64,000 bases of DNA from Acridotheres tristis (taxonomy: Eukaryota; Chordata; Aves; Passeriformes; Sturnidae), in assembly GCA_037013685.1 (NCBI GenBank), contig CM072891.1:17894501-17958500 (forward strand). Direction: 5' to 3'. Below the pieces are notes generated by a model that worked only from the letters and a program-made list of their open reading frames with translations, was not told the DNA's origin and did not search any database. Each line of letters begins with the position of its first letter. Position 1 is the first letter of the stretch. This document shows, in pieces, positions 13,401 through 25,800 of the stretch. The position numbers and the translations under genes were made by a program.

Positions 13401-16400
13401 CAGGTGCTTCTGTTCTGGTGTAATTATGACAGGCAATTTAAAATCAGCCAAGAGCTGTATTGATGGTGTCGTTTGGAACATAATAGAATAATGGTCCCTT
13501 CAATTTAATTAAGGATTTTTTCAAAGAATTACAAATTAACCTAAATTAAGATGAGAGTGTATACAGAAAGACTTGATGTGGTTCCACTAATTTAGATTTG
13601 CAGTCTTAATTATTTTTGATTAATTTTCCAAGAGGATGCATGATCTTTTAGTGGTGTAAAGACCAATAAGAAATGTAGCAGGTGTTTTGAAAGTGAAATA
13701 GCTTTGCCTTTCCAGAGGTGCAACTCTTGGCAACACATCTTTTAAGAATCTGTACTAGTACCTCCTTCCCAGGCAGGAATAAGCTATGATGATGTAAAGG
13801 ATCATGCTTCAATTTTACAGGTGTGTGTCTGCACATATATATCTATAAATATATATATATATATATAATATATATGGGGGTGAGGGAGTGTCTGCCTGTG
13901 TCTGTGTGAAAAAACAATGACTGGGAAATTTGATCCACTTTGATTACTCCAACAGCTTTGAATAAATGAAACATCTGAATGGTAGCGAGGCTTGAAGCAG
14001 TGGTCAGAAGGTGATGACAGGATCACCCGTGGTGGTTTATTACTTGTTTTTCCTCCTGTTTCTTGCCCTCTTTCCTCCTCTCCAAGCTGCTCAATACTCT
14101 CTGGCTGCTCAGGATTCATGTGTCCATAGCAAAGGCAGCAGGAAGCATTGGGAAACCTCATCCCCACAGCACACTTGACCGGGTTCAGCTTGGACAGCCA
14201 TGATTCTGAAGTTCCCTCACTGCCCAGCTGGATCCCTGTAGGGAAAAAATAAAGCCAAGTCACTTCTCTTTGCAGGAGAAGCTGCCCTGGAGCCCCCCAT
14301 CCAGTGCAGCTGTTAGAACACTGCTTCAAAAGGTGTGTAGTAATTGAGTCATCAAACTCTGCCTTGCAAAAGGATCCTTAAGGTACCATGTTTTGCTGTG
14401 CTGTCCTTAAAGCTGTTGATGAGAATGGGTGGTTTTGGGAGCAGGCCAGGGCAGCCTCCAGCCCTCTGCACAGCAGGATGGGGGGAAAGAAGCCACTTGT
14501 GGGGTTTGAGTTGTGGTGCCACCCAGATGATCAAATAGAAACCACAGCTCCTTTGGGAATGTCACTATCCCAGCACACACCAGGGGGTGATCAGGGGAGG
14601 GTGAAGACCTTTGCTTTGGAGAAGAGACACCAGAGCCAGGAGCTTGGTTACACTTCTGCAATATAAGGAAATCCAAGGGTGGCTGAGTCAGGCTGTGAGC
14701 AACACGCCTGGCATCTCCCAGCAGATCAGCTGCAGAGTCAGGAGCTGAAGCCTTTTCTGCACACAGCTCAGGTGCCTGCAGACACTTGCAGGTGCGTGGG
14801 AGTGAGCTCATCCTGGGAAAGGGAGACCAGTGGACTTCAGAAGGGAAAAGAGCCATGGCTTGCCATTGACTCCCAAATCCTGACACTCATGGAAAAGCAG
14901 CGTCCAATCTGGCTTTCAAACCCAGTTTCCTTGCAAGAAAGGGAAAGAGACTGGGAAAAAAAGGAGAACTGCCTTTTTTAAAATGTTTGCTTTAGGTAAC
15001 CCTCCCACCTCGGGGTCTCAGGGCTGAAAGGCAGGAAGAAAGGGCTTGTTGACCTGATGTTAACCTTCAGCTGTCAGCCATTCAGCTCCATGATCCTCAC
15101 ATGCCGCTGCTTAATCCAGGAGGAAAAAAAGCACAAAGCCTGCCCAGAGCCTGTGCCATCTCATTAACATTTGGCTTAGGCAAGATTTCTATCCTGCTCA
15201 GGGAGTGCAGCAGCTCCAGTTCAAACAGCTCTCCTCTGCTGTGTCCAGGGACAGAGGTTTGTCACGGCTTCTGCAGTGCTTTGCCTGGGGTTGGGGTCCT
15301 TGAGCTGGCAAAATATAATTCCAGCAGAGACACTGGCATTTTTTATCTTATTGAGAACTTGAAAAGACCTCTCTCCTCTGTACCAGAATGAGGTGATTCC
15401 CAACAGGCACAAGACACAGACCCAACATGGGTTTGGCTGGTGCCTGGCACCTCCTATTGGCGTTGGGGATCCCACAAGGCCATAAAAGCCAGACTGCAAC
15501 ATCTGGTTTGACATCACAACCCACATCCACATCATGTGTACTCAGAGGAAGGTCATAGGGATGGTTGAGGAAGAAATAATATAGGAGGGACAAGGAGTAC
15601 ATGGGCATCTTGACCTAGAGCCAGACATCTACTGCCCCCAGGCCCTTTTAGCTTTCACTTGATTAAACATGAAAGCTCTGTGGTTGCCTGAGCTGACAAA
15701 TATGGTTCAACACACCTGAAGCTGGCAGGGAGACCTGCTGCCCTGGGGTTGGCATGGAGCTGGCAAAGGTTTCCTCTTCCCCTCTGGGAGCTGGCAAGAG
15801 TGTGTTCCCATCTGACAAGGCAGTGGGAGGAGGGAGGTGGGTGGCTTTATGCTGACTGATGTGAGCAGTGTGCTTTTGGTGGTGGAGGAACACGGCCATG
15901 GCCATGGGCTGATCATGGGATCACATGAGCTTGGAGATGGAGCTTGAACCATGTGAGAGGTAGATGATTCCTTGAAGGCATGGTGGGATTCTTCAGTGGG
16001 AGGACCTCTGTTCTAAGTATATATAACAAGTCACACTCTAGAAATAAGTTGGTTGAGGCTGTGGCTGAGTTTGTTTGATGTAGGCTGAGGACTCACACTA
16101 TGGGGAGAAATCACTCAGTGTCGTGCTTTCCTGTTGATAAACTGTAGGACAGCTCTGATCTTGGGACAAGGCTGTGATCCATGGGGCTGTTTAGACATGA
16201 GGAAGTAGAAACTCTTAAGCCAGATCGAGGGTCTGAATTGCTGAGCATCCTGAGGCTTCAGGGAGCAGTAGGTGCTCCCAAGGGCATGTTGGTCAGCACT
16301 CCTTCGATTCTCACCCCTTGTCACTGCCTCCAGGAGTCAGGTCTACATGGGCAGAGTGTGACCCGTATGGCCCCACTCCATTTGCTACTAATACAGGTCA

Positions 16401-16439
16401 AGAGCACAGTCCCACAGAGACAGCATTTGTCTGCATTTA
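7491..16439. other. Non-coding stretch with candidate conserved elements
   Basis: No supported gene. Open frames such as 11074-11637, 13802-14329 (minus; it runs into a TA repeat) and 14407-14886 (minus) have no recognisable domain. Two blocks stand out from neutral-looking DNA: 12050-12260, with high complexity and several isolated CpGs, and 13470-13640, rich in TTAATTA-type cores. A GGA-rich run lies at 11548-11576. Confidence 0.55.
13835..13875. repeat. (TA)n microsatellite
   Basis: An imperfect TA dinucleotide tract, interrupted by CTA and AAT steps. It provides the repeated Tyr-Ile codons in an overlapping minus-strand open frame, which argues against that frame being a gene. Confidence 0.9.
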
Positions 16440-16845
16440 TTAATCCAGATTATGTTTTCTCCATCTACTGGTCTAATCTTCTCTTGAACTCATGCAGATA
16501 CTCACAGCTGACAGCACCCTTGGGCAAGGAGCTCCCCAGGTCTGACCCACCACACGAGGACTTGCATGTCCTGAATTAGCCCCAGGTTTTGCACTGGGAA
16601 GAGGCAGCAGGGCCCTGTCAGCCTTCTTTGGGCCATGCCTGACTTTGTAGCCCTCTGCCCTAACCTCTCCAGCCACGTCTTTTCCAGACTGAGAGGTCCT
16701 GGTGTGCACAAGTCCTTGCTTGCAGGAAGGCTCCTCCAGACCTTTGATCCTCTTTCATCTCCTTCTCCACGTTGCCCTATTACAGTTTGGATTCAAGGCT
16801 TCAAAGAGGTGCCTTTTGGGGCACAGGTCAGCACAGTGGCTTGGC
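16440..16845 (-). mobile_element. Old CR1-like LINE fragment
   Basis: The plus strand reads like the antisense of an old amniote CR1 3' portion. In order it has a 'GGTCTAATCTTCTCTTGAAC' block, a 'GGGCAAGGAGCTCCCCAGG' block (diverged from a 'ggcaatgagttccacag' type motif), then 'TCCAGACTGAGAGGTCCTGG', 'GGCTCCTCCAGACC' and 'CATCTCCTTCTCCACGTTGC'. The order and spacing fit CR1 copies I know from reptile and bird genomes, but the copy is heavily diverged. Orientation is inferred from those blocks. Family assignment within CR1 is not possible by eye. Confidence 0.6.
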
Positions 16846-19800
16846 AGGCATGCCTGCCCCACAGCCCTTGCTCCCTCCAGATGCTGCTGTTTCTTGGCCA
16901 CAGGCTGTGCCAGCTCCTGTGATCCATTTGCTTAAGTAATTGGCAGTGCATACCATGCATAACCAGCTCTGAGTTTGTGTTGGGGTTCTTTTGATCCAGG
17001 CTCTTTCTCCTCTGGAAGGGTAGAGGTGTTGTCTGGGTGTTTTTATGGGTGTAATGTCTCTCTCCTGACTGCAAATCCATCCTTCCAGCATGAAATCTGC
17101 TTGGTTTTCCTGCAGAGACCCCCGTGGTGTGTAAGAGACTGTAGGTGAGAGCCTGACATTGTCGGAGAGCTGAAGGGAACATTTTTGGGTCTGTTCCAGC
17201 TCATTTCCTTTGCTTTTATCCCAGGTAACATGATAACATAGAAAGGCAAAATTAGCAACCAAACCTCACTGTGGTCAACTCACTCTTGTCTATTTCCTGC
17301 CAATAAGACTACGATTGATTCAAACTGGAATTTCAAACTTCTTTGAAGGCATTCAGCCAATTGCAAAGGTGAGAACCAGCTGCACAGTTTATGTCCCGAG
17401 ATGAACTTTGCTGTAGGTGAGGCTGTAACATGAATTTGTCATGCGAATCTGTCTTGAGAAATAATAACTCTTTGCATTTTTTTTCTTGGGGTTTTTTTTT
17501 CGGTTTTTTTTTTTGGTTTTTTGGGTTTTTTTGCTACATTTTTTCCTTTCCCCTGGTCCCACTACAAATCTGCTCTCACTCTAATCTTTTCTTTGGCAGC
17601 TAAAACTATTATCTTTATTGTTTCAGGGCTTGGCTTCTTCCTGTTAGATCTCCTAATTGGATTTTTACTCTCCAATCCATTTAGTCTCTCCTGTGCTTTC
17701 ACTAAAACCCTTTAACCCTTTGGCACCCGCTTTGCTAACCAGTTAACCTGGAAGGTGCTCCTCTCCCTGATTTGCATGGGGACAGCTTTCCTAAGCCATG
17801 GGTGTCACCTTCAGTGTCACTGTCTGTACATTATGTCATCATCATCTCCTTCACTCTGCAGACTGCAAAGGCTCGTTGGTTTTTAACCAAGAATAACCAA
17901 AACAACTCACATCACCCTTTAAAAGGAGGTCTGAAGTCACCATAGAGCCTAAATCATCCAGGAATTACGACATTTCAGCTGTGGCTAGGAAAAGTCTGCT
18001 GCTTTGTCCAGATTCACCTCCCACCCAGACCAGAGGCCAGCCCTGTGTTTCTGGCTGTGTTTCTATTAGCAGCTACAAGAGAGGTGAAACAGCAGTGGGG
18101 CTGTGGCCACTCCTGACACTGGGGTCACTTAACCCTTCCACTCCTCTTGATCCTCTTTGGGAAATGCTATTCACCCAACATGCTTTCTTCCACCTCCCAT
18201 GGATTTTGTTCCTTTGGCCTGCAAGCTCTGCTGGACAGAGCCTTGCCTGTGCAGAGCCTCTCCTAACTGTGCCAGAGTCTTCACTAGAGGCTTTGAGTGT
18301 GCCAGGAGTGACCTGATTGCATTGCAGGTGCTTTCTGTACAGCTGAAAGGACTCTGTGCTCCATACCAGCAATGATCTCTGTCCTCTCCATGAGTAAATC
18401 AGTGGTGTGGTTTCTCCAGTTAGCAGGTACTATCCAAGCTGTCCTATGAGCACAGCAAGATGGTGATGGAATCTGGCATGGAGGGGGCTTGGGTACCCCA
18501 TATCCCAAGAAGAGGCTGCTGGTTTCATGGCCTGAGCCATGCAGCTTCTCTTACAGGAGGAGGGTGCAGCTGAGGCAATGGCATCTCCCCACAGGTCTGG
18601 TTTTTCCATCAGGCCATGCAGTAATGCAGCACTGTGATTTTTCAGGGAGCCAAGACCTTCACTTGTAACATTTCTTTATAACAGCTCGGGGCACAAAGAA
18701 GGAAGCTCCCCTCCAGGTCAGTCAAGCCCAGTGTGGGCAGAGGTGATGGAATAAGACCTCCACATAGCAAGATGTTAAGTACAAAAGGAGATGTAAATAC
18801 AAAAGGAGGAAAAACAGGGAGAAGAGGTATCAACCCAACTGGCTGCTTAACCCAGATCCAGCTGCCTGGCCCTTAGCAGGCCTCGATGGACCCAGTCTCC
18901 CTTCTCCTTTCATTCTTTTTTCCAGCCTTTTTACAACCTCAGTGCCTTTGTGTTTATGTTGCTCGAGCGTGTTGCCATGGTTAAAGCTGTTAATTCTCAG
19001 CAGGGTTTGCATCTCACCTGTGAGACAGATAGATGTGGACATGGAGACATGCATGAATATGTGTGTTTGCCTTCATTTCAGTTCCCACTGGCCACGTGGA
19101 AAAACAAATCTGATGGGAAAGGAGAACCCTTCAGAGGGAATAGGGAGAGAGGGGGAGTACCACCTTGGAGGAGTTTCTCCAAGGAATGGGCTAAGCCAAA
19201 AGCATGGGATAGAGGAGATCACCTGAGAGCAGGGGAGGGCAGAGATGGACACAGGTTTGTTGGAGGTGTTATTGGACTGAGAAAACACAAAGCTTTAAGT
19301 CAAGTCTATTGTAAGGGTGCAGTGTACAAGTGGAAAGGTGGGGATCACAGTTCTCTCCCTGCACACTGTTCCCACACTGGCAGTGCCCACACAAAATTCT
19401 TCCTTAGCCCTGTTGCTCCAAGTGCTAAAACGGGTTTGCAAGTGTTATTTTTTAAATGTGCTTCTCAGATACATATTTTTTAAATTTTAGTTTATTCGTA
19501 TTCTTCTTTCATAATATAATTTATTCGAGGTACAGGGAAGGTGGGGAACTGACTCTTTGGCATATTCCCATAGGTAATCTAGTCCAGAGGGAAAACGATA
19601 ACAAAACCTTAGGCTTTTAGACTTTTAGGATTTTTGGCTTTGATGTATCAGGCCACGATAATTTTATTGTTGTTCCTCAGGGAATGATTCAGAATAATGT
19701 ATCTGCTAAGAAAGATGGACCAAGTTCCTGAGTTTTTTGGCTAATGTTATTATGCAAGTCTGAATTGATGGAACAGTTCTGAATTGCTTCACTCACACAT

Positions 19801-22399
19801 GCATTGAATGAAGAATTGAATCAATAGTTGCTGGGCCCTCTTCCAGCCCCTCCAACTCACACAATTCACCAGTGCTGCCCATGCCTGGACAAAAGGTGTG
19901 GGGCTGGTCAGGGGTGGCTCCTAGCCAAGAAGTGGGGCCCAGGCCCTCTGGAGTATTTTGGTATCTCCCATCCTTTGATTCTGCCTGGAGGCAGGACTCC
20001 TCTCCCATCTAACATGAGCCACTTGACTATGCCTGGCTATACCTGGCTCCTGCCTAAGTGGAGGAGGAGGATGGCACCTCCAGGGGCTGAGTCAGTTGCC
20101 TAAGAGAGAAATCACACTCAAGTGGGATTTTTCCATTGACTGAAAATCTCCCCAGGTTACTGGGGCCCAAGGTTAGCTCCCTGCATTAAAGCCTGAGATA
20201 AGAGATGGTGTACTGGGGGACTGGAAGTTCATTCCTGTCTCAGGTGAGGACCAAATGGGTTGGGGATAAAGGGGAACCCTCCTAAATCATATGCAAGAAG
20301 TGCAGAAATGTCTTTTTCTCCATGGGACAAATGCTGGTAACAACCGCAGCTCAGTATTTCTGACAGCCTTATCCCCGAGCCTCCACTGCTGGCCAGGGCT
20401 GCTATTTGTCTTTCTCATGGGTATTGCTACACCGTGGCAGTGCCCAGACAGCCAGGTCTTACTGCCTCGTTCAGCCCTTGTAACCTGCTCTTGAAAGCAC
20501 TGACAGCACTGACAGGGATGTCCTTTCATACCCACCTGGCTCCACGCTGACACACACCTGATCTCCTGCCATTTTGTCTGTTCCCTTTGGGAAGGCTGCC
20601 AGAAATGTCAATGTTTTCACCCTTCTGCTCTGTATGGCAGCAGAGCTGCAGCCCTGCCTGACAGCTGACACCCTCCCCAAGCTTTGTGAATGGGGTGATG
20701 GAGCTAATGAGGGGGTGAAATCCATCCCGTCACTTTCTGTGATTGGCGTTCACATTCTCCTCCTGCATCGTGTCAATGGAGAAATCTGGTATCTGAGCCA
20801 AACAAGGGACCTCTGTAACCATGTTCTAAACAGCACTGCTGGAGGCTTGGTCCTGAGGATGAGCAGAGCAACCTCAAAGCCACATGGACACCTCTCTGTG
20901 CACTTGTCTGCTCTATAAAGTCACCACAAATTAACTGCAGGTATGTCCGAAAATTAGTGAGTTCAAGACCTTTACAGCCTCACACGGGCCATCCTCTGCA
21001 GAAATAGTGTCCTTAATTAAATCATACCTCTTTCACAAGGAGCTGTATGGAGCCCAAAGGCAAGGAAGGCAATCAGGCTGCCTGGTGCTGTACTGGCAAG
21101 ATGTGGGTCCACTGGGAAAAGGCTGCTACAGCTCATCCACATCCACCTGCAGGGCAGAGTGGGGTGAGGAGCCAGTCTGGATGCATTAATTGCTGGCATG
21201 GGGTGGCAAGGAAATCAGCCCAAGTACCTCAGCAGCATAGCTAATTAATGGAGTGAAATGGTTGTTTGGGAGGTGGTAAAATGGAGCAGTGAGTCAAGCA
21301 CAGCACCACATGGAGCTGATCCTATGGTCCTACCCTCCAGCATGCTCAGACCCCTCTTCAGGTCGTCTTCTCTTGTGAGCTGGCAAAACCTCAGTGGTCT
21401 TCTTCTGGGGAGAATAAATGACAATGGGCAGGGTTAGCAGAAGCCAGGTACACTTATCCCAGAGGCTCAGCATGTGGTCTAGGTGTGGAGGATGTTGTCC
21501 TACAAGTATTTCCCGAGCAGGAAGGAGATCCACATAGATGCTTGGGTTGGAGGGTATAGGGAGCTTGAGGGGAGAAGCTCTGCCAGAATCCCTGGGTTGC
21601 TGTTATCTATCCCTCTACAACCACCAAGGTACAGGCACCTCACCTTGGGAAGGAGCCTGGTGGGTTGGGAGGAACCCTCTCTGGCTGTGGGGAGTCAAGA
21701 TGCACAAGTTCCCATCTCCAGCACCGCAGGAAACAAGGTGATGGCTGCATCTTTCACTCAGCTGTGTGCCTTGGCAGCAGCTCCACGCGTTTGAGCAGAG
21801 AGACCAGCACCGAGGTGTTAAGAAAACTTTCCAGTCTGACCATTTGGGAGCGTAATGGTCAGAGTGCTTCCCGAATGGTCCGACAGGAAAGTTTCCCTAA
21901 CAAAGGATGGGCTGTTTGCATTGTGCACCTGAGTCCCCTGTGCTCACGAGGGGCTTAAGGCTCCAGTTCCGGGCTCCGTAAAAAACATCTTGCAGGGGCT
22001 GGCTGGGAGGAAAAAAATGCCCCTGCGACTTCAGCCAAGCCAGAAAGCATCCCTGGAGCTGTGGGTCTGCGGGCCCGCACCCACGGTGCACTGTCTGGGG
22101 CAGAGCCAGGCAGGTGGAAGCGGCCGAGCTGGGGCACAAGGAGCGCACTGCCCGTGCTGGGGAAGCTCCATCGCATGAGGTGATCACCGGGATACGGGCT
22201 GGAGCCGGGAGGTGCAGAAAGAGGACATGCAGAAGAGCCCAGCCTTACGGACGCAGTCGGGAAGAAGTGTTCCTTTCCCTTCCCCACGTCTCTTTTGTTT
22301 TCCGCAGCCCGACAAGAGGCTTCCAGTAAGCGGCAGGGGTGGGGGCAGAGCCCACCCGCACAAAGGCAGCTCCCCACGGGCTCTGTGACCGCTGTCACG
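16846..22399. other. Non-coding stretch, no gene recognised
   Basis: Nothing with domain-like protein content or paired splice sites. The frame at 18950-19483 (177 codons) has no recognisable motif and overlaps a second frame. The region from about 21960 upward gradually becomes GC-richer toward the island at 22.4 kb. Confidence 0.55.
17477..17532. repeat. T-rich low-complexity tract with G interruptions
   Basis: A run of T homopolymers broken by GGGG, CGG, GG and GGG, about 55 bp long. It may be the degraded tail of a retroposed element or simple slippage. No adjoining element body was recognised. Confidence 0.8.
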
Positions 22400-22810
22400 C
22401 TTTTTCGCTCAAATCAACGCCAGCAGCGGATGACGTGGGGCTGGTGCTCCCCAGCCCCGGGGCTGATTGGTCCCAGCTCAGGTTTGAACGCCAAGGTGTC
22501 CTGGCAACGAGAAGCAGAGAGGCAGACTTTCCCATCCGCGCCGGGCTCCGGGAGCGCGGCGGGCGCTGGGAAGCGGCAGGAACCGCGGGCGAGGAGCAGC
22601 GCGCAGGGGCCCCGGCCCTCCTCAGGTAGCCCGGCCCTCCTCGGGTACCCCGGCCCTCCTCAGGTAGCCCGTGCACCATCCCGGCCTGCCCCTGCCCCAG
22701 CACGGGCACGGGGATGAGTTTCACCAGGGTGGGTGCCAGCCCGCCGGGACTCCGCACGGGGGCTCAGGTGGCACCGGCGCTCCCGCACGGACACGGCTGC
22801 AGCTGGGAGT
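22400..22810. promoter_or_regulatory. Orphan GC-rich island, possible promoter
   Basis: About 400 bp of CpG-rich DNA in otherwise ordinary sequence. It contains a CRE-like TGACGTGG near 22430, an inverted CCAAT box (GATTGG) near 22465, and an RFX X-box-like palindrome (GTGTCC-T-GGCAAC) at 22496-22508. The first half-site of that palindrome departs from consensus. Such clusters occur at promoters, including those of ciliary genes. No coding exon was found on either side, so any transcript from here would be non-coding or begin with an untranslated exon. Confidence 0.4.
22611..22667. repeat. Three tandem copies of a 19-bp unit
   Basis: The unit CCCGGCCCTCCTCAGGTAG occurs at 22611-22629, with two changes at 22630-22648, and exactly again at 22649-22667. 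Copies one and three each contain CAGGTAG, which resembles a splice donor on the plus strand. The first copy closes the densest CpG part of the island. Confidence 0.92.
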
Positions 22811-22856
22811 GGGGATGGGGATGGGGATGGGGATGGGGATGGGGATGGGGATGGGG
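22811..22856 (+). repeat. (GGGGAT)n array, about 7.7 copies
   Basis: A perfect hexanucleotide array. Each unit brings a G4 run separated by a two-base loop, so the plus strand fits the pattern for stable intramolecular G-quadruplexes. It lies at the edge of the orphan GC-rich island. Confidence 0.95.
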
Positions 22857-25800
22857 AAATCACTGGTGTTTGGGGGGTCTGAGTGACCCTGCAGTGGGGT
22901 TTGGGGGAGGGATGCCTGGGGAGAAGCTGTACAGGGAAGGGGGAGTCAAGGGGCTTTCCAAATGTTGTGTGGTCAGGTCTCTTGCCCCAAGAGGATGGAG
23001 CAAGTGATTTTGGCTAGTTTTGTGTTCGCCGGATTAATCAAACTCACAAAAGCCCCGCAGGGCACCCGGGGCTCTGAGATGTGCTAGAAGAAGATGGCTT
23101 TACATTGAAATGAAACAGCTTTTCCTGCTGATAGAGCTCTGCTTTTGCCTCAGCACAACCCCCCTGCATGTCCGACCCTCTGGAGCTTGGGGGCTGAGGA
23201 GGGAAGGGCACCTCAGGGCTCAGCTGTGTGCAGGAAGGCAAAGGGCATTGCAGGGGCGTGCTATAAAGAAAAGGCTTTTTCCTCCGGCTGGAAGATGCGA
23301 GCAGAGATGTGAGGACCTGGCTGGGGGGAGATGTTTGCCGGCACGGGGAGGCAGCACTCGGCACAGTCCATTTTGCACTTGTCAAAACTAGCAGAGACGT
23401 ACCTGTGAAAAGATGTGCCAGCCTCTAATGACAGAATGTGTCCAAGCTGTCCAAGTGGAACAACCACCTCCACAGGGTAGTGGCCATCCCAGAGGAACTT
23501 CCTGGCTCAGTGGCAGGTGGTGAGCTTGTGGAAGTGCTGCTCTCCTGCATGGATTCAGTGGCACACATTGAAAAGCAGCACCACGACTCAGGTCCTGCTA
23601 CTGCAAGTGGGGGTTGAAGAGGGATAACAATGCCAAGACCTTGTGGATCACAGCTTGTGTTATTTATTAGAGCACAAGGCTAAGACCTGCCTGAACAATT
23701 CTTTCTCATAGACCCAAAGGCATGATGAGACTTGGAGATCACTCCTAGTATCATGCTCATAGTAGAAGAGCAGTTCCTCAGCATCCCAGTGGCAGGGAAA
23801 GGCGGAGGGACATCACAAAATGAGCAGGGAGTGTTTTGCTGGCAGTGTGTTATTGCTGACCTGGATTTGCACTGATGACCTGGAGGGGGAAGATTAGCAC
23901 AGTCAGCTTGTCCCAGGGCAGTGGGGGATTAAAGAGAGGGAAAGGGTCATGCCTGTTACATACATCATTTTTCTCTGTTTAAATGGGAATATGTAGCACA
24001 AGTTGTCAGTTTTTTTAAAAAATTATCTTGCAAACTGAGATGTCGCCAAAGTTTACAGTTGTGGAGTGGTGGGCTCTACAGCATTAGAGGGTCTGCCTAG
24101 AAAACTCAGTTGCTAGATCTGTGAGAATCAGTGATGCTTTTTGTATCTAAATGAAAGTTAAGAAAAAACATCTGTCCCGTGTTGTAAGAGAAGGTTTGAC
24201 CTAGATGAACCTGAAAACAAATAAAAATTAAAATTTGCTAAAGGTGAATTAAACAAACTGGGTATTTTAATTATTTTTCAACCATCATGCTTTAAAATTG
24301 AGCAGCTTGGGACTGGATGATGCTCCCACTTGAACCAACAGCTCTCCCTGCTCCAGTTAGTTCAAGTAAGACTTGTTTCTCTGAAGGGTTAAGGCCAGTA
24401 CATTCTTCGGGCTTTATTAAACCCATGAACAGTAATGTCAGTCTGAAACCCAAGAGAGGGGAAAACATACCCACACCTTGCAGACCATAAGCAGGAACAA
24501 ATTCAGCTCACTCTGTATCTCCCCAACAATTCAGCTGAGGCAGTTTATGAACTGGGAACATTAGCCCCAGTGAGGCAGGACTCTCCCAGATTAAATAACA
24601 TGTCAGTCATTAAATAACTCATCTTTCCTGGTATTTTATGGAATAAACAGTGCCTGTTGCTTGCTAATAGCATCTGCTTTTATTTGAGTGGGATTGTATT
24701 TTATAACGATCCTTCTGTTCAGTTTGCATATTTGCAGTGACCCCAGCAAGCAATCACTCCATGGCTGATAATGAATTCACTCCCAGAGGTTTAATGATGG
24801 TATTTACTGTAGGAGCTACCAGTTTTAGGGCTGTAGTGATTAGGGTGTGTTGATGGGACACAGGGCAGTTGGGTAATTGCTAGTGATGAGCCAGTGAACT
24901 CCCAGGTAATTGCACCTTACCTGGAGAGGTGTGCTGGCATGAGCGGTGTTTTAAAGACAAAGCTGTGAGGAGGATAAAGGACAGTCATTGTCTCCACATG
25001 ACAGCTCTGAATCATGGACAGGAAATTATCCCTTCTCCTCACCAAGAAAAATAATGCTTGGTCTGTTTTCTTTCCTTGCTTTCTTAAAGAAAATACAGAC
25101 GTGGTAGGGACTTGTGTGCCTGTCAAGTCTGTGCCCCTTCCTTCTCTTCAGGTCATTTAAACACTGTTAGGAAGTAGAGATGATCTGCTTGAGGACACAT
25201 ACAAGTGTTGTGAAAGTGGGTTTTGAGGGAAGGAAAGACAGACATACTCACTGACTGACCCTGGGAAGCCTGGCATAGACCAAAGCTCAGTTTGACACCA
25301 GAGAGGCCTGGTGACAGAGGGACCCTGGCAAAGCTCACTCACCTGAAGGCTTCAGCATAAGCTCAGATTTCCTCCATAGATGTGAGGTTGGTTCCTAGGA
25401 CAGCAGACATCACTAATAATGTTATTAAAGGGAGACAGTAATTTTACTTTTAATGAATGTGGGATCTACAGCAGTTGGTGTGGTCACTCGCTAGAGCCCC
25501 GTTGGCCCTTGGGCAAAATTTCTCAAGTCCCAGCCATTTCCATGTGTGTTTGGGCTCCTCAGGACATTACTCACCCTGCATGTATGTGGATTTGGTAGTC
25601 CTCACCTGGCCCCAGTGTTTGAGGCTGTCTCCAGTGCTGTTCCAGGCTCCCCAACACCTGCGGTCTCCAGCCTTGGCACTTTGTGTTTGTTTGCCCTGCA
25701 TACCCAGCAGTGGAGAAGCCAAAATTGCTTTGCCCTCCCTCCTCATGAAGCAGACGACTGGAGACTTGATCATTGTAATTGCCAGCTTCTCCTGCCCCTG

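Noticed and set aside
13802..14329. 175-codon minus-strand open frame
   Set aside because: Its end is a translated TA microsatellite (Tyr-Ile repeats) and the rest has no family resemblance.
18950..19483. 177-codon open frame
   Set aside because: No known motif, no splice or promoter context, and a second frame overlaps it. Expected by chance in 64 kb.
22496..22508. A true RFX X-box at the orphan island
   Set aside because: Only the second half-site (GGCAAC) fits well; the first (GTGTCC) departs from consensus, so it is kept only as a hint.
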